Source: Paralvinella palmiformis | Taxonomy: Eukaryota > Annelida > Polychaeta > Terebellida > Alvinellidae | Length of the DNA: 64,000 nucleotides | Direction of reading: 5' to 3' | Assembly (NCBI GenBank): GCA_025642065.1 | Contig: JAODUP010000325.1 | Coordinates: forward strand, 410,001-474,000 | Part shown: one piece after another, positions 1-13,333 of the stretch | How positions within the stretch are numbered: the first letter of the stretch is position 1 | How the letters are laid out: the number at the start of each line of letters is the position of its first letter | Position numbers and translations under genes: made by a program | Notes under the pieces: generated by a model | Databases searched by the model: none | What the model saw: only the letters and a program-made list of their open reading frames with translations | Told to the model about the DNA's origin: nothing

Positions 1-282
1 ACCCGGAATTATAAATCAGCGAACTATCAATTAACTATTTCCATCTTTAAAAAAAATCTAAACGCCTACATAATTTTTCCACGAATTATTTATATTTTTC
101 TCCTTATTACGTATTATTTGTATTCATTTCTATTAAGTAGCTCGGTTAGCCACAGATATTTAGGGACGAGTCGGAAAAGTGTCTCATTTTTATATAATTA
201 TTGGAATAGGAAATCTTTGTATTATTGACCTTGTCTAGTTAAAGGGAATTGATACACCGGGCCGGTTATTGACCGAGTTGTT

Positions 283-285
<3 letters not shown>

Positions 286-333
<48 letters not shown>
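286..333. repeat. (AT)n microsatellite
   Basis: About 24 perfect AT units. Confidence 0.95.
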
Positions 334-336
<3 letters not shown>

Positions 337-479
337 TGTATTATCGTATTTTATAATGGCAAGTCTCTCGTCAGTTTATTTGTTCCACTTTTCATGATTA
401 GATTGATAACTTGACTTTAGTTTAGATAGCACACACAGTCGGCGTATCTAGATAATGTCTGAGTGAGATATATATATAT

Positions 480-705
480 AAACTGGGTCCAGGTCCAGGT
501 CCCCTCTGGTCTTTTGCCCCTAGGTCTTTTGCCCCTTCATTAATTGGTCACCTGGTCTTTTGCCCTGTGGTCTTTGCCATGTAACATTAAAAAGTTTGAT
601 TTCTACAATTTATATTTTGATCAATGTACAATAAAGTTATTTTGTTGTGTTACATTTTTTTCATTTGCTGTGGTTAATAAAAAATTATAAAGATAAATAA
701 ATGTG

Positions 706-744
<39 letters not shown>

Positions 745-1240
745 TTTGTAAATGGAGACGTTTTCCTTATGTTATTTAACTCAGGTCTGTACCCATTCAT
801 CTTTCTTATTAAGGGTTCATAATAATTGCAATTGTTGATGACAGACAATGAATAAAGAGAATAGTTACAAAAGAAATAATGATTATAGGTTTAAAAGAAG
901 CCGCTAATTAAAGCCATAATATATACATGTAGATAGATATTTCTTTGTGCTTCTCGCATCTCGCTGTCACTAGATCACTGCCAGATCAGATCCCCTAAAG
1001 GCCATTGGACACACAATCCGCTTTAAATAGATTCCTTTTCTCAATCCTGGTGCAGTTAATCCAGCAAATGGTTTATGCAATCATTAGAAACAACAGAAAT
1101 GTGCGATTAAAGTGTGCGGTTTTATATTGTTTAATTTACACTCACAATAACCAAAGTCACACTAAGGGAGCAAAGTAACTAACGGGCAAAAGACATAAGG
1201 GGATAAAGACCAAAGGGGCAAAAGACCTGGTGGCGTAACA
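480..1240. mobile_element. Non-coding element bounded by inverted arrays of a GGTCTTTTGCCCC motif
   Basis: The left side (about 505-590) carries three to four loose copies of GGTCTTTTGCCCC; the right side (about 1175-1235) carries the same motif on the other strand (GGGGCAAAAGACC). The 600 bp between holds an AAT microsatellite and no reading frame. The layout fits a MITE or foldback-type element, but no target duplication was resolved. Confidence 0.4.
707..742. repeat. (AAT)n microsatellite
   Basis: About 12 AAT units inside the inverted-repeat element. Confidence 0.9.
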
Positions 1241-1822
1241 TTGGAGGAATGGGAAAGGCATGTCGGAAAGGTTTTATTAAGACATATAATGGCGTGGGCT
1301 TCACACAAATCGACGACACACGTCAAATGTGTATGGTACTCTTTTTTTATAAACTGAAATAATTTGATTTAAGAGTTATATCAAAACAATACAATTCTTC
1401 CTTTGTATATTAATGGGCTCAAGGCATTCGAGACACAACATATTTCTGATGTTTCAGCCTTTGGCCCTATGTGCAGGGTGGGAGTGAGCGTATATTACTA
1501 TTCCCATTGGGTCCTCATTCAAACATAAGTCCACCTCGGTGGTATAGTTGGTGGGAAAACGGCACTGCACGCTTGGGTGTGGTGAGATGGAATTCTTTTG
1601 GATGTTTCATTTAAACATCTCAACTCGGTAGGAAGTATATAGTCCATATTCCCGGGATTAGACGAATCCCTTCTCTCACTCATTAAAAATGTCGAACAAC
1701 CTTCTTTAAAAGCGCATCCAGTAGTGTTTTTTGTTTATTTTGAGGACAATCCAGTTATCGTAAGTAAGCAGAAAATCCACCAAAAATGGATGCATTTCAT
1801 TAACGCTGTCGGTATACGAGGT

Positions 1823-1980
1823 TGATGATGATGTTTTACGACTACGCTTTTGTGCACACGGTAGGCTAAACGGGCCGAGCGACTTCCAAAGGTAATGAAG
1901 CGAAGTCAAAGACGAAACAACCTTCAGATATGCCCACGCCGAGATTCGAACCGCTACTAGTTAGACCACATAGGCGTCCC
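1823..1980 (-). mobile_element. SINE family A, copy 1
   Basis: tRNA-derived SINE read on the minus strand. The B box GGTTCGAATCTC lies at about 1942-1952, the middle carries the GGGCATATCTGAAG block, and the 3' end is the ACGGCC-type tail with TGATGATGATG. The A-box side is degraded. Confidence 0.8.
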
Positions 1981-2280
1981 AGTATGTTACTAAACAAACC
2001 ACAAGTCTGCAAACGTGTTTGGATGAGGGTCGCGAAACATGGCTCATTTGGGGTTTTGCAGCCTGGAGGGTTCGTAGAACAAATAAACAGGATGCATAAA
2101 TAACGTGAATGAATCACGAACTTAGTTCTAATTTGAAACACACATCGAATCTCTTTAAACGCGCCATCTCTTTGTCTAACTTTAAAAAGACGCGTTCCTA
2201 TTTTGTTCATTGACGTTTTATTTTGAATAATCTAATATATTATTACTTTGCCAATAAACTGTTGGTGGATCAGATAGATT

Positions 2281-2470
2281 GATGATGATGATGATTGATG
2301 TTTTACGGCCACTTTTGTGCACAAGGTAGGCTAAATGGGCCGAGATACCTCCAAAGATAATGAGGCGAAGTCAGAGACGAAACAATCTTCAGATATGCCC
2401 ACGCCAAGATTCGAACACTGGTGGTAGTGATCTGTGGTCCAACACGCTACTGCTAGACCACGGAGGCGCC
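2281..2470 (-). mobile_element. SINE family A, copy 2, with exact target duplication
   Basis: 190-bp full copy. The minus strand starts GGCGCCTCCGTGGTCTAGCA (pol III A box), then a TTCGAATC B box, then the GGCCGTAAAACATCAATC tail with (ATC)n. The 10-bp duplication CAGATAGATT flanks it at 2271-2280 and 2471-2480, so both ends are known. Confidence 0.93.
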
Positions 2471-2514
2471 CAGATAGATTTGGGTCATCCCCTCTGGATG
2501 TGGGGATACTCCGA

Positions 2515-2655
2515 TGGCGTAATGATCCAAACCTTCAAATCAGGGACTCCAATCTTAGTCATACCCGTGTTTGTGGGATGTTTACCTATAGACCAGTGAT
2601 CCCTCGGGGATCAGGTGTCCCGTGTGTGATCCTTGCTGAGGCTAAAGAAAACGTA
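2515..2655 (+). mobile_element. SINE family C, degraded copy
   Basis: Shares GTGTTTGTGGGATGTTTACC and the CCCTCGG...GTGTCCCGTGTGTG block with better family C copies at 36618 and 59053. The promoter boxes are mostly lost. Confidence 0.4.
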
Positions 2656-2964
2656 ACATCCGGAAATGAACCGAGACTGGTTATCCGTGGACTCTCTGTC
2701 GGTAAAGCAATTGTGTATTATAGTTCGCAGGAAAAATGCTTAATATCCGATTAGTGTCATTTATATGTGAACACAATTAGGTGAGCAACTACATTTAATC
2801 TTGATTAAAATAGGCTGAACAATTAACCAGTAAGCGCAGACTCATTAACAGCTACATTAGTGCGGCTGTGAAGTGAAAAAAAATTGATTCTTATCTAAAC
2901 CAACCATTACTCGGTTTGAGACTAGAGATTCTTAGCTGATTGATTCGAGGTGTATCCTCGTGGT

Positions 2965-3345
2965 TAAACCGAGTTTATCAGCACCACGTGTAACCGGCGG
3001 TTAGATGTTACGAGTCAGTTTATCAGCACCACGTGTAACCGGCGGTTAGATGTTACGAGTCAGTTTATCAGCACCACGTGTAACCGGCGGTTAGATGTTA
3101 CGAGTCAGTTTATCAGCACCACGTGTAACCGGCGGTTAGATGTTATGAGTCAGTTTATCAGCACCACGTGTAACCGGCGGTTAGATGTTACGAGTCAGTT
3201 CATCAGCACCACGTGTAACCCGCGGTTAGATGTTACGAGTCAGTTCATCAGCACCACGTGTAACCCGCGGTTAGATGTTACGAGTAGGTTTATTAGCACC
3301 ACACGTAACCCGCGGTTAGATGTTACGAGTCAGTGCATTTTTTGT
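2965..3345. repeat. 45-bp minisatellite, eight copies, each with a CACGTG site
   Basis: The unit is 45 bp; the CAGCACC landmark recurs at about 2979, 3024, 3069, 3114, 3159, 3204, 3249 and 3294. Copies 1-5 read CCGGCGG and copies 6-8 CCCGCGG, showing two sub-types. Seven units keep an E-box palindrome; the last has lost it. Because 45 is a multiple of three, one frame is open as a 15-residue repeat; this looks like a by-product. Confidence 0.95.
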
Positions 3346-3480
3346 TTAACCTGAGGCCAACGAAATGAGATGGTCAGAGCCAAGGCTTTTACTGGTGAAA
3401 GATATATCAAATTAGGAGCGGATCGATAAATATATTATAGGATGGCTATTTGGGGCCTATTTTAGATTACCGCTTCTGCG

Positions 3481-3803
3481 CGTGCTTGTTTGTATTTCGG
3501 GGAGAATCCCCAGGCTGTCGCTTATTTGGCACAGCTTCTATGTTGGAGTGGTTGAGAAACCTCCCCCCTCCCCCCATCACTCACAGGGGAGCAGTACGGA
3601 AAGATGGAGCCGAGATACGTCTTTAACGTCCCCCTTTATTTTTAATAATTCAGTGGAGACGGCAGCGCCATTTAACTTGGTCAGCCACCCACAATGTTGT
3701 GAGCCGAGAAATTAATCTCTGGAAAAGTTTCGATCTCTTGTTGAGATCGAACCTGTGACCCTTGGCACCAGGTACGTAACCGCTAGATCACCGTAGCTCA
3801 CTA
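3481..3803 (-). mobile_element. SINE family B, copy 1
   Basis: Minus-strand copy of a roughly 330-bp tRNA-derived SINE (compare 57385). The A-box side is the GAGCTACGGTGATCTAGCGG end near 3800; the 3' end is GGGGATTCTCCCC. TTCTGCG at 3474-3480 and 3804-3810 is a likely target duplication. The ATC tail is missing. Confidence 0.8.
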
Positions 3804-3810
3804 TTCTGCG

Positions 3811-3814
<4 letters not shown>

Positions 3815-3844
<30 letters not shown>

Positions 3845-3862
3845 GATAGATAGATAGAGAGA
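3815..3862. repeat. (TA)n and (GATA)n microsatellite between two SINE B copies
   Basis: About 13 TA units followed by GATA and GA units. Confidence 0.9.
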
Positions 3863-3864
3863 GC

Positions 3865-4212
3865 TTGTTTGTTTGTTTTGTTGTTCGGGGAGAATCCCCA
3901 GCCTCTATGTTGGAGTGTTTGAGAACCCCCCCCCACCACACACAGGGGAGCAGTACGGAAAGATGGAGCCGAAATACCCTGAAGGTGGTCACTGCCAGAG
4001 TGTTTTACGTCCTCAAGTTTTTTTTAAACATCCCCTTTATTTTTAATATTTCGGTGGAGACGGCAGCACCATTTAACGTGGTCATCCACCCACGATTTTG
4101 TGAGCCGAGAAATTAATCTCTGAAAAAGTTTCGACATCTTGCGGGGTTCAAACCTGTGACCGTTGGCACCAAGTACCGGGTGCTTAACCGCTAAGCCACC
4201 GGAGCTCACTTT
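3865..4212 (-). mobile_element. SINE family B, copy 2
   Basis: Second minus-strand copy, head to tail with copy 1. It keeps the GTGGCTTAGCGGTTAAGCAC A box (near 4190), a GGTTTGAACCCC B box (near 4150) and the GGGGATTCTCCCCGAACAAC 3' end (near 3885). Confidence 0.85.
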
Positions 4213-4384
4213 CCACCGTATATCCACATTCTGTTACTATAACAGCAATTAGTGAAAACCTTGATCCCAGCGTCTGTATTTAAATGCACGTTTTTTAATT
4301 ATTTACATAGGTTGAAATGTAGATGTGGCTTCTGGCTCGTTCTTTTCGGTTACAGAGGATTACTTTTGAGATGATGGGGATAAT

Positions 4385-4630
4385 TTCTTATGCCCTACAT
4401 GGTCCACGCCTGTATCCCACATACGGAGGTTGGGCGGAGTTGTTTTAACCCGAGCGCTGGTCACACCTTGGTCATCTGGCCAAGGGGCGACTGGTCAGGG
4501 AAACATAGCCCGTAAACACATCTATGACCAGGATTCGAATCCACAATAAGGAGGTTTGTAGTGCTGTACCCTTGCGGACATATATTTTAACACTTGGATT
4601 CGATCCGACGACCTGCTGGTTTGGCTCATC
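4385..4630 (-). mobile_element. SINE family C, minus copy
   Basis: The minus strand reads TGCAAGGG..ACAGCACTACAAACCTCC, then a GGATTCGAATCCTG B box (about 4533-4546), then GTTTCCCTGACCAGTCGCCC and GTGTGACCAGCGCTCGGG. The same order of blocks is seen at 59053 and 16096. Confidence 0.6.
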
Positions 4631-4889
4631 GCGTTGTATCGGCCTACTGTTTTGTATTTTAAGATCCGTTTCCATTACACTTCGGGATAAATTTGATAAA
4701 CTGTCAGCACATTTCCTGTTACAGACCAATCCAGAGATTATTAATCTCGGATTACATCCAGCGGGGATGAACACAAAAAATGGAACCCATGTCTCCCTGA
4801 ATTAAAGAAGGACAATGGGAGATGAAAAACTCAATGAGGATATTTCTTCCCCCTTTTTTACATACCGTTCTCCTGTGAATGTGGGGTTT

Positions 4890-4913
4890 TATATATATAT
4901 ATATATATATATA
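4890..4913. repeat. (TA)n microsatellite
   Basis: About 12 TA units. Confidence 0.9.
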
Positions 4914-6665
4914 ACAAATAAGTTAATTCACCAATAACACAAGGCAAGACAAATAATTGATCAGAAATGAGTGGTAGCGACATCTGACGTGTGTCAAATA
5001 AATATGTGTGGTATGTTATGGCCACGGGAATGGGTTGATAAATTCTATGAAATATTTTTTTGTATACTTTGAGACTTCACACTGTGAACGCTGTTTTAAT
5101 TAAGTATACAGTGGTGGAAGGACTTTTTTTGTAACTTCATGAGAATCTAAGATGTCGCGATTAACTGCACCTACGCGATGAATTATTATCGTGTGAAGAC
5201 AATATTATTGTTTTGTCGTCCACAGTGAAGCCTGGTGTAAAAAGATCTAGGATGAATTTTATTCCCCAGATACAGCTGAATCTAATGGCATCAAGACAAC
5301 GATGTTTTACCTATTCAGACCTTTTAACCTGATATTTGAGACCACATAGTCCACTTGGATGCTGCGTACTATCATAATTTATCTGGGGACACTATAATGT
5401 CCAATGCCGAAATAGGCAATTCCTCCAGGGGACAATATATCCTATTACTTCGGTTGGTAGGCATACAACAAATCACTAATTAAAACACAATCTAGAATGT
5501 ATATTATCACAAATGCATACATCTAGCAAGCTAACAGATGATGCACATAAAATATATTTTTTAGCAAACCTGCATAAAGTGTATTAATCCGAAAATTATA
5601 ACTAATTTTGTACATGGCATACAAAATGATAACTAAATTTTAAATTATGGGTGTTTAGGTGTAATACAAAATTAAATCTTGGGTAGTGGGTCTAGGAAAA
5701 CAATTATATTGTGGTTGATGGGGGTAAAAAAAGTGCCGCTACCACCCCCATACAATTATTTGTGGAATAGCCTTAAGAAAGTATCAGCATTTTTTTTACA
5801 ATTCTTAAAACCTTGCTTATAATTCTTTTTCAACCTTCTCGTGTGAAATTGTAACTTTCCTACAGTCACTATATTGTGCCTATGGTAGACTAAACTGGCA
5901 GACCCATTTCCAAAGACAATTAGAACTGAAAGATGAAACACCCTTCATATATAATCACACCAAGAATTAAATCCAGGTGGCAAAGATCTGTTACCAATGG
6001 CAGCACAACCAGTTAGGCGGTGAAAACTCTCCCTCTCTCCATATGTGTGTGCACGTGTGTGTGTGTTACAAGGAAGTGGCTAGTCGTAATTTATTCTACT
6101 TTGTAGGAGTATCAGTTTGTTTGAAATCCAGACGTTGTTTTGCAGTAAAAGTCCTAATACTGACAGATCTATATGATCGGAGACCGATACTGCCTTATGC
6201 TAAACTAATCCCCACAGAGTTTTGGTGAACTGCTTCATCGAGAATTGCTAACTTTGATATAGACGTAGGCATCTTCACCAACATCTTCATGGTACTGGGA
6301 TATGTAGGTTATGACCTCTCTGACTTTGCTAATATAACCTTTGTGTTATTAAATCCATATCTATCCAGATTTCCATTCAATCAGAGATGTCTCCTGTTGG
6401 TTGAAATACGACTACGTCCCGCTAATTCCTGTAGCATAGAAAACAACACAACTGCCATCTCGTCATAATCATTTAACTTGTTTTCACATCTAATAATATG
6501 GGCATATTTTAGGATAAATTTGTGGTTTGAAATGAATTATTAGAAAATATTTCCATTTTTTGCAAATTTCAGGAAACACTTCCGAGACGTTTTTGTCTGA
6601 CTAACCTAAATTCTGACTAAATGATGTCCAGCAAATTGAGAACTAACTGTGCGTGTGCACGCACA

Positions 6666-6696
<31 letters not shown>

Positions 6697-6827
6697 TGCT
6701 TTGTCAACCACCATAACAGATATATATGTTTATGTATTCTCTGAAAGCAACCTGCCCATCTCTATGTTTACTTTCAAAATGAGAAAGAAACCAAAATCAA
6801 TAACAAATATATTATGACTACCAACAT
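4914..6827. other. Intergenic stretch with no recognisable element
   Basis: AT-rich DNA downstream of the WRAP53 polyadenylation signal. Short reading frames at 5756-5941 and 5977-6228 have no family features. A (TG)/(TA) run lies at 6665-6696. Confidence 0.6.
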
Positions 6828-6833
6828 TTTATT
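6828..6833 (-). terminator. WRAP53 polyadenylation signal AATAAA
   Basis: On the minus strand AATAAA lies about 28 nt past the stop codon, giving a very short 3' UTR. A cleavage site 15-25 nt further (about 6805-6815) would fit. Confidence 0.7.
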
Positions 6834-6861
6834 ACAAAAATAAAACAAAAAACTGGACTGA

Positions 6862-7009
6862 TCATTTTCCAATCCACCACAGCTTTATCGAGTTTTCGAC
6901 GAAGTCGTCATCTTGTTCCTCCTTTTCACTCTCTGATGTCTCATCCCCGGGAAATGCAAAATGCCTTTGTCCACTGGCTGTGGCAAGAAATGGCATTGAT
7001 GGGTGAAGG
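6862..7009 (-). CDS. WRAP53: WRAP53 coding exon 10 (last) and stop
   Basis: Encodes [20 protein letters not shown], then an acidic stretch ([14 protein letters not shown]), then [13 protein letters not shown] and TGA at 6864-6862. The LATASGQR strand closes the propeller, and the acidic insert with a tryptophan-rich end is seen in other animals too. Confidence 0.93.
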
Positions 7010-10000
7010 CTGAAAATAAAACAATATGGACATATTATGGTTATAATATGTGACTAATTAGGGGATATAATATTCTTTGATAGTATCTGTTAGGTCAGGT
7101 AGTGAGTGAATGAGTGAGTGAGTGAGTGAGTGAGTGACTTCTTTAGCCTTAGGGCTGGGCACATCTGGGATATATGGGTGAGGGACGCCCCCCCCCCCTC
7201 TAGTAAACATCCCTAACTTTGAGGTTTGTAATAGAGTGCTTTAACCACTATAATACTGGAGCACCACTGTAATTGTTTAGTACAATCATCATCATCATCA
7301 TCATCATATATATATATATATGATAAAATATAGTTATATTATTATTATGACATAATCTAAAACCTACCTTTATCATTGTTATTATCTGACAATTAAATAA
7401 TCCCTATTCATTCCGAAAAGTTGAAATACGCCAACAATTTGATATAAGCAACAATTAAACAGACAAGATTTCTTTTAGTGACATTATTTTTTATAGCCAA
7501 TGTCAATATTCCCACACGTCCTAAATTTCTCAATCAATTTAAAAACCATTTTTTTTTGGTAATTACACACAGCAGGTGCTCTATTTAAACACAGAGTTGC
7601 CATATTTTGTATGACAATATTCAGACTATATTATTTTTGTCAATTTCACAATCTGTAACTATCTATTCACACGGGTATACCTACGGAGATACTGATTTTC
7701 CAGTTATTCTGTAATAACACAATTCTTCAAGGAATATCCAGCATGTAACACTCCAGGATATACAACTGTTTATATGTTATTATATACTTCTGCCCGGTAT
7801 ATCAATCATACAGCTGTGGCCTACATGGATCTATGGACCTTTGCGTACGTGGGTGGGGGGGTGATGAACAACCGAGCCTTGACGTGGTATTTACATATGT
7901 CTCAAGTGACTGATGCTTTAATCGCTATATCACGGGACTCGAACTTGCCATTTTTCTCAGCAAAATACGAAAACTTAACAAATATGTTTTAAGTGGAGGA
8001 ACTCAGATTGAAAAAATATTGGCAACTGATCTTTATTCATGAATGTAGACTTGTTTATCAACTAGGACAATCTATGGATGTCCACGGGCTTATAATTGTC
8101 TTTTGATGACTATTTAAAAAAAATTCCAATCAACAAATCGCAACATTTAACACCTTACTTACTCACCCACTCAGCCAAGGGATAAACACATTCATTCATA
8201 TATACTGTAGGTCCTGGCCATTAAGCCGAGACTTTGTGTCAATATTTGGATCCTTATTTTGGGGGGGGGTCGGCTTAATGGCTGGTGCTACTTCAGTGTC
8301 AAGAAATCCAGTCATCGGGAGAAAAAAAATTCAGTGTGTTAGCAGCCGTCTAGACTCTAGATCTAGATGCAAATGGACATCAATCATCATTTTGATTTAA
8401 ACTCATGCAGTCAGGGAGTGAACATAGAAGTGAAACAAGTTGATGATAATTATACATGGCTTTATAACAAAAATCAATATTTATATGTAGAATTATCTGA
8501 TTTTTGTAATTCTGGATAAATGTTGTTTGACTCAGTAGCGCATTTCACGACTTTCAATTCGAAGGCAGCGTCAGTAACAAGACAACTCGTACCCAAGAGC
8601 GTCATATCTCATTCGTTTGGCGGCAAACACATTAGGGTGCCCCCATATACAATTTTGTCTGGGAATATTTTTAATAATAATTGGATAATTACTGATTACT
8701 TAATTTATTTTCAATAGAGAGTTAGTTAATAACTGACCGCATATACCCGTAATTTCCACTGTCTCGGTTATTGCCGCATTAGTGACCAAAACATACCATC
8801 AAAGGCTCAGTAGATGAGTAGTAGATCACAATATGTCTAATTATTTCTAAGTCATTGACTTCATATGCGGTTCATTGAATGCTTAATCATGTCGTTAACT
8901 TAAGTTTGAAGTCCTAGGTATGCGCTAATAGTTTGTGTAAACGACTGTTATAATTTGCCTTGATCTAATGAGAGTATACAAAACACATTGGTACGAATAA
9001 TGAATTATGAAAACAAAACTATTTCCTGCATTCAAGACGTCACTTGAAAATACTACAGGGAAAAGTTCAGTTATAGATCGGCTCAATGGACCATAAATCG
9101 TGATATTTTAGGCCTAAAATCCGAACTCAGAATTTAACTATTAAAATATTCAGATGTATGGTAATCCTTGTGACGATGAAAGAGAAACAGGTACCATCTT
9201 GTGTACTAAGAGAGACAAAATATAGCCTTCTAGTTCCGATATGCACTTTTTGGGAGTATTATCTGAAAAATTTAAACTCTGATTTCAAGTGAAGCAAAAT
9301 CATGAAAATCTTGGACACTCAGTGTTCTCATAGACTGAAATGGCCTGGATGATTAGAAACCAAAAAAAAATTAAAACACACAAATTTGCCAACAACTAAC
9401 TATCTGATTTCTCAATTATGACAAAACATTCAAATACTTTTTTAAGCACAGATGCTAGAGGACCAAATGTAGAAATCATTTTCATTTTGCTCTGAAACAT
9501 TAAACGATGTGGTGATGGTCATGACAGTTGCAAGAAATGGAAAATATCATTCCTGATTATTATCCTACCTGACACCATTCACTGTATCCTTATGGGCTGA
9601 GAATGTTAAGACAGGATTCAGGAGAGGTTCCTGTTCTGGATCCTCAGTAGTTGGTATGTCCTCTGTGTCCCAAACACAAACACTGCCATCCTGGTTACCA
9701 GAGACAAGAAAATGTGAAGAGAAGTCTGTATCAAAATATATACGCTGATTGGTGGTGACGAGACGTTTTGTGGTAAAGAGGAGATGTCCAGGCTGACGAA
9801 GATCCCAACAGAGGATTTCAGGATCCTGGAAAACGTACACAAGTAGATATTTTATAGGAACATTAAAATAATCTATAAAATAAATTCTAACTCTATATCT
9901 AAGTATCCATTAAAGATCTGTAGGAAGGACAGAAAGTGTTTATTAATCTAAGAATGGTGAATCATTAATTAGAAAAGTGTATCGCTAGCTTTATAATCCT

Positions 10001-13000
10001 AACATTTTAGCCATTAACTTGCATTAAATATGAAAAGCTGAACTTAATTTTATCATCTACTACCAGTTCGTTCTTGTCATATTGTGTCATATTATGCATT
10101 GTTGCAAGTATATGGTTTGAAATATAAAAACGAATCAATCAAATTAGAAACTTCAGCACTGGCTATCTGCCATTCTTATAGTATTCACAATTCATACCAA
10201 CAGAAAACTCTGCATTGAATAAATTAATTTTAAATCTCTATCCATACATGAATAGGTTAACATGCAACAATATTACAATTAACTACAATAATAACCATGT
10301 AACTAAACATTGTGTTAAATAAATTTTAATGCTTGAAACTACCAAGTTTGGTAAACTGACATTTAGTAAACAGACATACCACAGACATACCACAGTAACT
10401 GATAGCTCATGTTTACAAATGTCTTCACTATTAAGACCATAACAGCAGCATCAAAAACAAAACCTCTGCTGAAATGAGGCAGCAAACAGTGCCATCTGGT
10501 GGAGCTCGTAGAATTAGAATCAAGGTTGTTGGTAACTCAGAACATCATTAAATGCCAGGAAACATCATCACCGCAGATGTACATCCAGATGCTTATGTCA
10601 TGCTCCGTTACAATGACAGTATTGTAATGATGATGTAAGATGCGTTACAACAAACCTTTCTTCCTCCGCTGTAGAGCCTCGTACCATCACGTGAGAACAT
10701 GATATGGGTGACGCCGCCCTGCTGACCTTGAAACATGCACAGCATCTTGCCCGATTTCTCTGTGTACAAGGCAACTGAATAACACAAATAAGTGTAGTGT
10801 TAATATAAATATAGTTGATTTTATTTACGATCTTTGTTGATCTAAAGAGTTCACAGGTTCATAACCATAATGGGTGTCCTTGGAGAATTTGGAGACCCGA
10901 GATTCCGTTACTTGGTAATAGCCCACGTCCAGAACTCAATATGAATTGAAATTGATTTATTTGGCTTCTCTATCTTATGTAAAACTGTTAAAAAGAACAC
11001 GACTGCCGCACAATGACCAATCTTTGTTCTCCTTTAGTGGGCGACTAAAATGTCCAAGGGTTATCTTTGACAAATGTATGATTCAGTTTGTACTACTACT
11101 AGTACTAGTCCGAGTCTAAACCAATTCACGAAATAAGAAGCACTTGATACAGTGATCCGTGCCTTTGTTGCATCTTGTGTAGACTATTGTAACTCCTTGT
11201 TTAAATAGCATGTCTGATTATGGTATCAATAACTTTCACAAAATTGTGAAGCTCGCACGCTGGACAGATACTTGAAAAAATATAATCAAGCTACACCAAA
11301 TCTTGATAAATGTTTCATAGCTCATGCCACATTATCACTGCGCTGACACACATCTAATACAGGCTGTATGCTGTCTAAGTACTGCCATTCTGATATGAAT
11401 ATATTAGTAGTTTCTGCACGTACAAGTTATTGCATATACGTCATCTCACCTGATCTGGCATATGATCCTAGGGCGTAAGTGGAGCTGTCAGCTGGATTCA
11501 TTGCAATACAAGAAATGATGCCAGGTTGACCTTGTTTAACTGCAACACAATAATATATAATTAATCATTACACATTATCAACTTAAGATAATTAGTGACA
11601 TACAGATAGAGATGGACAGATAATCATATAAAACATAATAAAAACAGAACAGATACGTGGACAGACAGATAGAGAGACAAAAACGGCTAGATAGAACTAG
11701 GCAATACAATGACAGACAGGCAAATAGATATGGACAGATTAGAGACTAGCAGACTGACAGACAGACGAACAAACAGTACAGAAAGATACAGAAACAGATA
11801 TCCAGATATTGTACACACCAAATGTAGCCCGTTTCACACAATCCCGTCCCGGTCTGTCCACGTCAAATATCCTCACCATCTTGTTATAGCCACAGTACAA
11901 CTTCGAGCCATCATCACTGAAAGCAAGACTCTGGGCTGCTATCAGCTCATCCTGACAAAGAAATGGTTTTATAACAATAACAAAGTATATAGCAAAGGGA
12001 ACAGGTAAACTCTCTCTTTCTATCTCTCTCAGTGTGTGTGTGTCTGAGCGTGTGTATGTGCCAGGTATATTGTGTGTGGATGAAAAGGCACTGGATGAAA
12101 AGGCACTGGCAAAGATAAAGACAAATTGTGATGATGATGTTTTATGGCCACTTCTGTGCAAATGATAGGCTAAATGGGCCAAGCAACCTCCGAACGTAAT
12201 GAGGCAAAGTCAACGATGAAACGCCCTTCAGATATGCCCACGCCGATATTCGAACTCGGGTGGTAGTGATCTGTGGTCCAAAGCGATACCAGCTAGACCA
12301 CAGAGGCACCCTAACGACAAATTGTGAACACAGTATCAAGGTTATTTGTTAGGACTGGGTCTATACTATTGAGTTTTCCGACTAAGATCTGTAATATCTC
12401 ACGAGTCCTAACATTAAGGAGATATATATAAAAACAAAGACCTCTCCTCAAACATATGACATACCCATGATTCTCATTTAAACGCAGTCCATTTTAGATG
12501 GCATTAATTAGCCAATATTCGAGCTGATTTTTGTCTTTGCAACAAAACTGACTTAGCTCTCTAATCGAGAAAAATTATCCGCCATAGACAAAGCTATCAT
12601 TCAGTGGACTCGTCTCTCACCCATGGCTATAAATGATTTACCCATTCAAACCTGTTTTCATCCATTCATCCAGATGGTTGGACAGCTCCTGTATCCAGGG
12701 TGATGATTGATGTTTTACGGCCATCATGGGTGGTACTGATCTGTGATCCCTTTTAGATGATCACCAACTGTCTTGATGGTGTATCAAAAGTGGTCCATTC
12801 AATTAACGAAAAACCCACCTCAGAGGTGCATTAGAAAAATGGTCCAACTAATTAAAGAAGTGAAATCTTGGGTAGCCTGGACTATTAGAGTCAAAATTAG
12901 AATTGAATAGATCACATTTCTTATTTGGGTTCTATCTTATTGGCTTAGTTAACCCAAATTCTGGTAAATAGTTAATTATTGGTTGAGAATCCTTTCAATG

Positions 13001-13299
13001 ACGTTCTGGTTAAGAGTGTTCTGGAAGCCATTACAGTATACCAATTTTATTATTGAACTGGTAGAAATTCCCGATTTAAACAAGTTCGTTGTGAATGTTC
13101 TTCTGTATGTTTGTTTTACCTTGTAACATTATTTTATATCACGTGATTATTATAGTTGAAAAACAAGACCGTTTGGGGATTTTTCACACGATGTCCTCTG
13201 AATCACTCATGAATATGCATGTTTAAAGATAATGTAAAATGCAGTAAAAACACAACACACAGAATCATATCTAATGTAAATTACCAATGTTTACTCTCT

Positions 13300-13333
<34 letters not shown>

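Noticed and set aside
3145..3354. Open frame of 15-residue repeats in the 45-bp minisatellite
   Set aside because: The frame stays open only because the unit length is a multiple of three; there is no promoter, splice or family evidence.
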